DNA of 64,000 nucleotides from Oxalobacter aliiformigenes (GTDB lineage: Bacteria; Pseudomonadota; Gammaproteobacteria; Burkholderiales; Burkholderiaceae_D): positions 1-64,000 of the forward strand of contig NZ_CP098252.1 in NCBI RefSeq assembly GCF_027116575.1. Reading direction: 5' to 3'. The notes below the pieces were generated by a model, which was not told where the DNA came from, ran no database searches, and saw only the letters and a program-made list of their open reading frames with translations. This document shows, one piece after another, positions 56,857-64,000 of the stretch. Numbering within the stretch: the first letter of the stretch is position 1; each line of letters starts with the position of its first letter. Made by a program: the position numbers and the translations under genes.

Positions 56857-58641
56857 TTATCTTTTACTATTGTCAATATCGATATACATCCACTCATTAT
56901 GCATGACAGGATGCTTCTTGTAACCGATAACATAAGGTTGCAAAAGCATGTTGCGGTAACGGGCATAACCGATTCTGGCCGGTGAATAGACTTCCAGCAC
57001 CCGTGTCATCTTATGATACAGAAGATCTCTCCGGCTACCTTCCGGCAAACCGGAAGACTGTTCATACAACCGGTCATATAAAGGTATTTTCACACAACCG
57101 TTATTGCTCTGGCCGATATGTGGTCCATAAAACAACTGCATGAAATTGCTGCCGTCAGGATAATCGGCAATCCAGTTACTCGTTCTCATCATCAACCGGC
57201 ATTGTTTTTCCGCCTTGAGCAAATCCGGGAAAAGGCGTTTGTCGCCCTTCATCCGGATATGCAGTTTATCAAATGTTTTCTTCCACATTTCCAGCTGCTG
57301 CTGCCCGGTTGAATCGGCACGCACCGAAAAAACGATAACCAGCGGATTTCCATCCGGCAAACGCCGCCAGCCGTCTTTCCCTATCCGGTATCCGAACGTG
57401 TCCAGCAGTGCGTTGGCTGTTTCCGGTTCATACCGGATACTGCTTCTGTAAGCGGCATCATGTCCGGAGACACCCGGCGGGACAGGATATTCCAGAGGAA
57501 CCGCCTCTCCATTCCAGACAACCCGGATTTCTTCCTGAACATTATGGGCCATCGCAATGGCCCGTCTCAACGCGATTTTCTCTTTTGACAGCCCTCCCAC
57601 AACGGGATCCTGCATATTGAAATAATATTGCGTCAACTCGGGTTCCACAATACGGGACAACCGGATCCCTTTGGCAACCAGCTCCGCTCTCAGGCGACCG
57701 TTTTCCAGTGCCCTCGGAGCCAGCGGCCCTTCCAGACTGAACAGATCGATCTCACGATTCTGGAACGCCAGCCAGCGGGACTGATCTTCAGGAATGACAT
57801 CGATTACGATCCGGCCGATCTGCGGCATCCGTTTTCCCTGCATTTCTTCAACGATCCGTTGATCATCCGGATCGTCAGAAGCCTTGAAATCCCAGATAAA
57901 CCCCCTGTACTCCGGATTGGCATCCAGAATCATTCGCGAACCGCGTTGCCACATGGCCAACCGATAAGGTCCCGTTCCGACCGGATTCGCCATAATCTGT
58001 CCGTTTCCGTCAGAATATTTGTCAACGACTTCTTTCGCTACGGCACTTGTCGGATAGTGAGCCAGAATATGGGGCAGATTGTAATCCGGTCTGGTGAGAT
58101 GTATTCTGAACGTATATCGGTCGACCAGCTCGAGACCTCGTACCGGTTTGCCGTAATCGAACCGTCCTGTCTTCTCCGCTTGTCTTGCCAGCTCGTCTAA
58201 CCCGACGATTTTTCCCTCAAGCAACCATCCCCAGGTAGACCGGACTCCCGGATCCATCAGTCTTTTGAGCGAATAGATATAATCCGATGCGGTCAACTCC
58301 CGTCGGGTTCCCCTGAAAACAGGATCGTCGGAGAAATAAATCCCCCGCTTCAATCTGATGGTATAGGTTTTCCCATGATCACTGACGACAGGCATCGATT
58401 CGGCGGTAGACGGGACCAGCCTGACTGGTCGCGCCAGATAATCATAGGTATACAAGGTTTCATAAACCGACCGTATAACCTGGGAAGAATACATATCATG
58501 CGCGACAGCCGGATCGAAACCGGTCTCGGCCGCCATGAACACATAATGCAAAACCTTGTCCGGACTGGCGGCACTGACAGCCGTTCCCGTCCCGATCCAT
58601 ATCGCCAGTAGTATGTAAATGAATTTGCCAAAAAGATGCAT
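56857..58641 (-). CDS. Family 5 peptide ABC transporter substrate-binding protein
   Basis: A periplasmic oligopeptide-binding protein of 594 residues from ATG 58641. The frame extends to 58719, but the signal peptide MHLFGKFIYILLAIWIGTGTAVSA fits this start. The SBP_bac_5 pattern is present: AETGFDPA, YETLYTYD, LRHGVKFSD-like RLKRGIYFSDD, NPVGTGPYRL and the C-terminal SNWIADYPDGSNFMQLFYG. It is the first gene of the operon with the M3 peptidase, two permeases and a double ATPase. Confidence 0.92.
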   Translation of the reverse strand: MHLFGKFIYILLAIWIGTGTAVSAASPDKVLHYVFMAAETGFDPAVAHDMYSSQVIRSVYETLYTYDYLARPVRLVPSTAESMPVVSDHGKTYTIRLKRGIYFSDDPVFRGTRRELTASDYIYSLKRLMDPGVRSTWGWLLEGKIVGLDELARQAEKTGRFDYGKPVRGLELVDRYTFRIHLTRPDYNLPHILAHYPTSAVAKEVVDKYSDGNGQIMANPVGTGPYRLAMWQRGSRMILDANPEYRGFIWDFKASDDPDDQRIVEEMQGKRMPQIGRIVIDVIPEDQSRWLAFQNREIDLFSLEGPLAPRALENGRLRAELVAKGIRLSRIVEPELTQYYFNMQDPVVGGLSKEKIALRRAIAMAHNVQEEIRVVWNGEAVPLEYPVPPGVSGHDAAYRSSIRYEPETANALLDTFGYRIGKDGWRRLPDGNPLVIVFSVRADSTGQQQLEMWKKTFDKLHIRMKGDKRLFPDLLKAEKQCRLMMRTSNWIADYPDGSNFMQLFYGPHIGQSNNGCVKIPLYDRLYEQSSGLPEGSRRDLLYHKMTRVLEVYSPARIGYARYRNMLLQPYVIGYKKHPVMHNEWMYIDIDNSKR

Positions 58642-58900
58642 TGGAGACCACGTCAAAAAACAAGAAAAATTGATTATTTTTCCAAAATCGAAACGGACCG
58701 GTTTTACTGGAAACCCCAAAAAGACTATTCTGTCACCATTTCTTTTCGCAAGCTATTCATTCTTCTGGTGAAAGAGGGGTATAGTTAAAAAAATTCGCCA
58801 TTTTGGCGCATAAAGGTTTTTGTAATTTTTTGCAACAAAACAGAATTGTCTCCTGTTTTCATCTTATATTTTTGCCGTCTTCAATTTGATAGGAAATCTT

Positions 58901-59677
58901 ATGATCAAAAAGGCTTTGGTTTTAAGCGCCATATCGCTTTCCCTTGTCTCCACTACCGCATTCGCCCAGAATCTGGCCGTCGTCAACGGAAAACCGATTC
59001 CGGCATCCCATTCCGACGCACTGATCAAGGAATTGGTCAGTCATGGCGAAAAAGACACACCCCAGCTGAGACAGGGTGTCAAAAACGAGCTGATCTTGAG
59101 AGAAGTGCTTGTACAGGAAGCGGAAAAACAGAATGCGGTTTCCCGTGATGAAATCAATAAACAGCTCGAAATTGCCCGGCGAAGCATCCTGATCAATGCA
59201 CTTCGTACCAGTTACCTGAAAAAGAATCCGGTATCGGACAAGGAAATCAAGACCGAATATGATCGTTATACCAAACAGAACGCCAAACAGTATCATGCCA
59301 AACACATTCTGGTCAAAGACGAAGCGGATGCCCAAAATATCATCAGCCAGTTGAACAAAGGTGCAAACTTCGAAAAACTCGCCAAGGAAAAATCTGTTGA
59401 CCAGGGATCTGCCGCCAGGGGCGGCGATCTGGGCTGGGCTGCTCCGGCCAATTACATCAAACCCTTTTCCGATGCCATGACTGCCCTGAACAAGGGACAA
59501 GTGACAAAAACCCCGGTCAAGTCACCGTTCGGTTATCACATCATCAAACTGGTCGATACCCGCAAGCCAACTCTGCCATCGCTGGATCAGGTAAAACCGA
59601 AAATCAGAACCATGCTGGAAGAGAAAAAATGGCAGGAATACGAACTGAACCTGATGAAACAGGCCAAGGTCGAATAA
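58901..59677 (+). CDS. Parvulin-type peptidyl-prolyl cis-trans isomerase
   Basis: A periplasmic foldase of 258 residues from ATG 58901 (AGGA six bases upstream). It has a signal peptide (MIKKALVLSAISLSLVSTTA, then FAQ), a SurA-like N-terminal helical region (VVNGKPIPASHSDALIKEL), and the PpiC domain HAKHILVKDEADAQNIISQL, ARGGDLGW and TPVKSPFGYHIIKLVDTR. Likely clients are outer-membrane proteins. It appears monocistronic, with a strong terminator after it. Confidence 0.92.
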   Translation: MIKKALVLSAISLSLVSTTAFAQNLAVVNGKPIPASHSDALIKELVSHGEKDTPQLRQGVKNELILREVLVQEAEKQNAVSRDEINKQLEIARRSILINALRTSYLKKNPVSDKEIKTEYDRYTKQNAKQYHAKHILVKDEADAQNIISQLNKGANFEKLAKEKSVDQGSAARGGDLGWAAPANYIKPFSDAMTALNKGQVTKTPVKSPFGYHIIKLVDTRKPTLPSLDQVKPKIRTMLEEKKWQEYELNLMKQAKVE

Positions 59678-59701
59678 ATACCGTTTCCTGAACGAAAAAA
59701 A

Positions 59702-59728
59702 CCAGTCTTGAGACAAGACTGGTTTTTT
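59702..59728 (+). terminator. Rho-independent terminator after the parvulin gene
   Basis: CCAGTCTTG (59702-59710) pairs with CAAGACTGG (59714-59722), followed by six T residues. The preceding run of A residues could let it also terminate the convergent nudB transcript. Confidence 0.9.
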
Positions 59729-59750
59729 ATTGACCGGCAACGACAGGGAT

Positions 59751-60239
59751 TCAGGGTAACGGACGTAAATGCCGGGGCAACTGAAGGATGGCATCCCTGT
59801 TGGTATAGGAAAAACATTTCTCCGCTGCCTCCCGGTAAGGCAGCCAGACCGAATCCAGATGCTCTCGCGGAGCCAGGACGACCGGAAATTTCTCCGGCAC
59901 CTGAAGTCCGAATACATGTTCCGTATTTTCTGTCACTCCCGGAGCGAACCGATGTCGCCAGACAGAAAATATTTCGAAAACGTTTTCGATCTTCCAGTCT
60001 TCAAGACAGGCTGCGGAAACCTCATGATTTTCCGGTCTCGGCATTTTCTCGACAATCCGGATCCCGGTTTCCTCGAAAACTTCACGGATCGCCGTCCGGA
60101 CAAGCGGTTCCGACAACGAATCACGGGAACCGGTTACCGATTGCCAGAAGCCGGGGCGATCGGCGCGTTCGATCAGCAAGACATCCAGCTCTTTCGTATA
60201 AATGACGACAAGAACCGATTGGGGAATTTTGTAAGTCAC
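59751..60239 (-). CDS. nudB: Dihydroneopterin triphosphate diphosphatase (Nudix)
   Basis: A Nudix hydrolase that removes pyrophosphate from dihydroneopterin triphosphate in folate synthesis. The frame runs far into aspS (to 60380), but the likely start is GTG 60239, giving VTYKIPQSVLVVIYT with GTG read as Met and 162 residues. The Nudix box is GSRDSLSEPLVRTAIREVFEETGI. It lies 45 nt after aspS, the usual aspS-nudB pairing. No strong ribosome binding site is visible. Confidence 0.85.
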   Translation of the reverse strand: MTYKIPQSVLVVIYTKELDVLLIERADRPGFWQSVTGSRDSLSEPLVRTAIREVFEETGIRIVEKMPRPENHEVSAACLEDWKIENVFEIFSVWRHRFAPGVTENTEHVFGLQVPEKFPVVLAPREHLDSVWLPYREAAEKCFSYTNRDAILQLPRHLRPLP

Positions 60240-60253
60240 ATTCAAAACGAAAC

Positions 60254-60276
60254 AAGGGAGCCCAGCCGGCTCCCTT
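60254..60276 (-). terminator. Possible terminator/attenuator between aspS and nudB
   Basis: AAGGGAGCC (60254-60262) and GGCTCCCTT (60268-60276) form a perfect 9-bp stem. On the minus strand GTTTCGTTTTG follows, a broken T tract. It would reduce read-through into nudB. Confidence 0.45.
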
Positions 60277-60283
60277 TCCTTTC

Positions 60284-62101
60284 TCAGCCTGGTTGAGTCG
60301 TTTCTATCTTTCTCAAACGGATGTGCAATTCCTGTAACTGTCTTTCGCTGACAGCAGACGGTGCCTGAGTCAGCAAACACTGTGCCCGCTGCGTTTTCGG
60401 GAAAGCAATCACGTCACGAATGGAATCCGAACGCGTCATCAGGGTAACCAGCCGGTCAAGCCCGAAAGCCAGGCCACCATGCGGAGGCGCACCGTACTGC
60501 AAGGCATCCAGCAGAAAACCGAATTTTTCCTTGGCTTCGGCTTCCCCGATTTTCAGTGCGGTAAATACCTTGCTCTGGACCTCTTCCTTGTGGATACGGA
60601 TAGACCCGCCTCCGAGTTCCCATCCATTCAGAACCATGTCGTAGGCTTTTGCACGACAACGTCCCGGATCACTTTCAAGGAAGTCCTCATGACCGTCCTT
60701 CGGTGAAGTGAACGGATGATGGCATGCAACCCAACGACCTTCCGTTTCATCATATTCGAACATCGGGAAATCAATCACCCATAACGGTTTCCATGCATCT
60801 TCAAACAAACCGTGAGCATGCCCGAAATCGGAATAACCGATCTTGTTTCTCAGCGCACCGAGTGAATCGTTGACAATCCGGGCCTTGTCCGCACCGAAGA
60901 AAATCAGATCGCCATTTTTCGCGCCGGTACGTTCCAGAATCTGTTTGATCGCTTCATCCGTAAGATTCTTGACAATAGGCGACTGCAAACCGGCAGCGCC
61001 CTTGCTGATATCGTTGACACGGATATACGCCAGTCCTTTCGCCCCGTAAATACCGACAAACTGGGTATATGCATCAATTTCCGAACGTGGCATACCCGAT
61101 CCTTCGGCGGAGCCACCCGGCACAAGAAGTGCCGCGACTCTTCCGCCCGGCATATTGGCCGCATTGCTGAATACTTTGAACGGAACGTCTTTCATGACGT
61201 CGGTCAATTCGGTAAATTCCATCTTGACTCGCAAATCCGGCTTGTCGGAACCATATTTCGCCATAGCCATTTCATGTGTCATGACCGGAAATGGCTCCGG
61301 CAATTCCGTATTCATGGTATTGGCAAAAATCTGGCGGATCATGTTCTCGAAAAGATCCCGGATTTCCTGCTCACTGACAAAAGACATTTCACAGTCGATC
61401 TGGGTGAATTCAGGCTGGCGATCCGCTCTCAGATCCTCATCACGGAAGCATTTCGTAATCTGGTAATAACGGTCGAATCCGGCAACCATCAGCAACTGCT
61501 TGAACAGCTGGGGCGATTGCGGCAACGCGAAAAATTCTCCCGGATTGACCCTTGAGGGAACCAGATAATCGCGTGCGCCTTCCGGTGTCGATTTCGTCAG
61601 CATCGGCGTTTCGATATCGATGAAACCGTTTGCATCAAGGAACTTGCGGACTTCCATGGCTACCTTGTAACGCAGACGCAAATTGTTTTGCATTTGCGGG
61701 CGCCGCAGATCAAGCACCCGATGAGTCAGGCGGGTTGTTTCCGACAGATGCTCGTCATCCAGCTGGAAAGGAGGTGTTACCGAAGGATTCAGGACTTCGA
61801 GCTTTTCACAAAACACTTCAATCCGGCCGGAAACAAGATTGTCATTGACAGTCCCTTCCGGACGCGAACGGACGGTACCCGTCACCCTGAGACAATATTC
61901 GTTACGGATCGATTCGGCGATCCTGAATACTTCGGGCCGGTCAGGATCACAGACGACCTGAACCAGTCCTTCACGATCCCTCATGTCGATAAATATGATC
62001 CCGCCGTGATCCCGCCGCCGGTGCACCCAGCCGCACAATGTTACAGTCTGACCGAGCAATGCCTCGGTAGTAAGGCCACAATAATTAGTTCGCATGGACA
62101 T
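60284..62101 (-). CDS. aspS: Aspartyl-tRNA synthetase
   Basis: A class II synthetase that charges tRNA-Asp (and in some bacteria tRNA-Asn). It has 605 residues. The N-terminal OB fold starts [20 protein letters not shown]. Motif 2 is in [20 protein letters not shown], the bacterial GAD insertion domain lies at about 290-420, and motif 3 is [10 protein letters not shown]. Specificity (discriminating or not) cannot be settled here. It is followed by nudB. Confidence 0.98.
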   Translation of the reverse strand: MSMRTNYCGLTTEALLGQTVTLCGWVHRRRDHGGIIFIDMRDREGLVQVVCDPDRPEVFRIAESIRNEYCLRVTGTVRSRPEGTVNDNLVSGRIEVFCEKLEVLNPSVTPPFQLDDEHLSETTRLTHRVLDLRRPQMQNNLRLRYKVAMEVRKFLDANGFIDIETPMLTKSTPEGARDYLVPSRVNPGEFFALPQSPQLFKQLLMVAGFDRYYQITKCFRDEDLRADRQPEFTQIDCEMSFVSEQEIRDLFENMIRQIFANTMNTELPEPFPVMTHEMAMAKYGSDKPDLRVKMEFTELTDVMKDVPFKVFSNAANMPGGRVAALLVPGGSAEGSGMPRSEIDAYTQFVGIYGAKGLAYIRVNDISKGAAGLQSPIVKNLTDEAIKQILERTGAKNGDLIFFGADKARIVNDSLGALRNKIGYSDFGHAHGLFEDAWKPLWVIDFPMFEYDETEGRWVACHHPFTSPKDGHEDFLESDPGRCRAKAYDMVLNGWELGGGSIRIHKEEVQSKVFTALKIGEAEAKEKFGFLLDALQYGAPPHGGLAFGLDRLVTLMTRSDSIRDVIAFPKTQRAQCLLTQAPSAVSERQLQELHIRLRKIETTQPG

Positions 62102-62214
62102 AAATATCTACTTTTCTCAATTAGGTTTCGTGACTTGCCGAACGTTTCCGTTCCCGTATATACATCGGTTCAGCCAACCGGATTGCACAATACAGGCCAT
62201 ATGGCCTGCCCGAA

Positions 62215-62478
62215 TCACCCGCAGGTACCCGTATCCGGATTGCTCATCGGACAACAGCTGCATGCCGATGGACTTGCATCTGAATGACCGCTATGACTGT
62301 TTTTGAAATCGGTTTCGTACCAACCTGTTCCCTTCAGCTGAAAGGCGGCTGCAGTCAATTGTTTTTTGAAGCTCTCTTTACCGCAAGAAGGACAAACAGT
62401 CAGGGGCTTATCAGACAATTTTTGCAGTACATCCTTGGAAAAACCGCATTCTTCACAACGATAAGCATAAATTGGCAT
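62215..62478 (-). CDS. FmdB-type zinc ribbon protein
   Basis: A small putative regulator of 87 residues. It starts MPIYAYRCEECGFSKDVLQK and has CPSCGKESFKK, giving two CxxC pairs for one zinc. GGAG lies six bases before ATG 62478. The C-terminus is rich in Ser and Cys (SACSCCPM). FmdB proteins commonly precede aspS. A longer frame to 62538 lacks support. Confidence 0.9.
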   Translation of the reverse strand: MPIYAYRCEECGFSKDVLQKLSDKPLTVCPSCGKESFKKQLTAAAFQLKGTGWYETDFKNSHSGHSDASPSACSCCPMSNPDTGTCG

Positions 62479-62548
62479 TTTTAACTCCAAAAAATCCCGT
62501 AAACGTAAAATTATAGTTCTTTTCAAAAAGAAATACACGGGCCGCCGG

Positions 62549-63967
62549 TCACGCCCTGTTTCCAGGCCGCCAGAACAATAAAGAACCCGCCACCATACCG
62601 ACCAGCCCCATCAGAAGTCCCATCAGCTGGGGTGGGAATATGCCGTCAGGATAAAAAATTTCCAGGGAAATCCAGGTCAGCAATCCCATAATCACCGACG
62701 TCAGGGCCCCGAAATTATTGGCATGCTTCCAGAAAAAACCGAAAATGAGCGGAATGAAAGCTGCCACCAACGTCACCTTGTAGGCATTTTCCACCATCTC
62801 GAAAATGCTTGAATCGGTATTCATGGCAAAGATAGTGACAATTCCCGCAAAAACAAGAACCACCACCCGCATCAGCAATAAAGACTGCCTGTCCGACAAA
62901 TCCGGCAATATTTCTTTCATGATATTTTCGGAAAAAGTGACCGACGGTGCGAGCAGCGTCGCGCTGGCACAGCTTTTGATGGCGGAAAGCAGCGCTCCGA
63001 AAAACATGACTTGCGCAAAAATCGGCATATACGTCATGATCATCACGGGCAGAATCATCTGGGAATCCTGATCGATATAGCTTTCGACCAGCAATGGATC
63101 AACCAGCATCGCCGAATAACACAAAAACATCGGCACCAGGGCAAACAAAAGATAAAAAATACCTCCCACAATGGAAGCATTTCTTGCGACATTTTCATTT
63201 TTGGAGGAAGCGACACGCTGGAAAACGTCCTGTTGCGGAATGGAACCGAACATCAGCGTCACCCAGGCCCCGAAAAACCACAATATATCTCTCAGATCCG
63301 GTTTTGGATAAATCCGCAATTTCCCTGCTTCCGCCGCATGGCGGATCACGATATCGGCCCCTCCAACCATACCGGATACTTCCCAACTGATATAGATGAT
63401 CCCGATCACAATGATGATCATTTGCAGAAAATCGGTGATCGCCACCGACCACATACCGCCCATCAAAGTATAAACAAGCACACTGACCGAACCGATAATC
63501 ATGCCGGTATTCATCGAAATGGCGCCACCCGATATGACATTGAATACCAGCCCCAGCGCCTTGATCTGGGCAGCCACCCACCCGAGGTAAGAAACGACAA
63601 TACAGAGCGAAACGATAATTTCAACCGCCCGGCCATAACGATTGCGGTAATAATCGCTGATCGTCATGAGATTCATCCTGTAAAGCCGCTTGGCAAAAAG
63701 AAGTCCCACGAGAACCAGACACATGGCCGATCCGAAAGGATCGGCTATCACACCGGTAAATCCTTCCTTGACAAACGTGGCGGGAATACCCAGCACGGCC
63801 TCGGAGCCGAACCAAGTCGCGAAAACCGTTGCGGTGACAACCGACATGGGCAAGGACCTGCCGGCAATTGCAAAATCCTTTGAGTTTCTGACATAGCGCG
63901 CCGCATAAATTCCGATGCCAACGGAAACGATCCAGTACAGGACGACAAACCAGATAAGTGTATTCAT
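62549..63967 (-). CDS. Sodium:solute symporter (SSS family)
   Basis: An inner-membrane transporter of 472 residues with about 13 predicted spans. Family features are DFAIAGRSLPMSVVTATVFATWFGSEAVLGIPA near the N-terminus, NLMTISDYYRNRYG and LMGGMWSVAITDFLQMIIIVIG. It resembles PutP/PanF-like carriers, but the solute is not predictable. The start at 63967 leaves 33 bp to the window edge, so any upstream partner is not visible. Confidence 0.9.
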   Translation of the reverse strand: MNTLIWFVVLYWIVSVGIGIYAARYVRNSKDFAIAGRSLPMSVVTATVFATWFGSEAVLGIPATFVKEGFTGVIADPFGSAMCLVLVGLLFAKRLYRMNLMTISDYYRNRYGRAVEIIVSLCIVVSYLGWVAAQIKALGLVFNVISGGAISMNTGMIIGSVSVLVYTLMGGMWSVAITDFLQMIIIVIGIIYISWEVSGMVGGADIVIRHAAEAGKLRIYPKPDLRDILWFFGAWVTLMFGSIPQQDVFQRVASSKNENVARNASIVGGIFYLLFALVPMFLCYSAMLVDPLLVESYIDQDSQMILPVMIMTYMPIFAQVMFFGALLSAIKSCASATLLAPSVTFSENIMKEILPDLSDRQSLLLMRVVVLVFAGIVTIFAMNTDSSIFEMVENAYKVTLVAAFIPLIFGFFWKHANNFGALTSVIMGLLTWISLEIFYPDGIFPPQLMGLLMGLVGMVAGSLLFWRPGNRA

Positions 63968-64000
63968 GGAAGCATATGTACGGAACGACGCGTTGAAAAC

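Noticed and set aside
56857..58641. Assignment of the peptide operon to a known microcin uptake (Yej) system
   Set aside because: The double ATPase resembles YejF, but the first permease looks more like DppB and an M3 peptidase is inserted, so no specific substrate is claimed.

Overview
The window looks like chromosome from a betaproteobacterium of the order Burkholderiales. Gene order (tRNA-Tyr/Gly/Thr-tuf-tRNA-Trp-secE-nusG-rplKAJL-rpoBC-rpsL-rpsG-fusA-tuf; fur/bamE-dapB; pmbA/darP-mog), a Burkholderiales-type porin and fairly balanced base composition point to Oxalobacteraceae, most probably Oxalobacter. That placement is inference from gene content, not a database match.

Region 1 (1-18.5 kb, minus strand) is the transcription/translation block. 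A sigma70-type promoter (18503-18531) precedes tRNA-Tyr, tRNA-Gly, tRNA-Thr, tuf, tRNA-Trp, secE, nusG, rplK, rplA, rplJ, rplL, rpoB and rpoC, which end at a strong terminator (4681-4712). A second promoter (4584-4612) serves the str operon rpsL-rpsG-fusA-tuf. The two tuf copies are identical over about 1199 bp.

Region 2 (18.6-31 kb) carries a small secreted His/Pro-rich protein, PBP4 (dacB), a Fur-box-controlled feoAB ferrous iron locus whose feoB is split by a frameshift at an A7 tract, CIRCE-controlled groESL, a MarR regulator divergent from a ClC antiporter across an 18-bp palindrome, a gene-poor stretch of about 1.35 kb, and fur divergent from bamE.

Region 3 (29.5-45 kb) is mostly plus-strand housekeeping: bamE (with a long Pro-rich tail), dapB, leuS, lptE, holA, proA, an RlmL-like methyltransferase, a PabA-PabB fusion with a class IV aminotransferase (folate), then pmbA divergent from darP-mog and an esterase.

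Region 4 (45-64 kb) is envelope and nutrient uptake. A porin has exactly 24 GGTA units in its leader/promoter region. It is followed by an NMT1-type binding protein with an MmgE/PrpD enzyme, a MscS channel, and a five-gene oligopeptide uptake operon (binding protein, apparently exported M3 peptidase, two permeases, double ATPase). Last come a parvulin isomerase, nudB, aspS, an FmdB zinc ribbon and a sodium:solute symporter. No prophage, insertion sequence or CRISPR array was seen. The most unusual signals are the porin tetranucleotide tract, the feoB homopolymer frameshift, the M3 peptidase inside the peptide operon, and a 21-bp perfect inverted repeat upstream of mscS.
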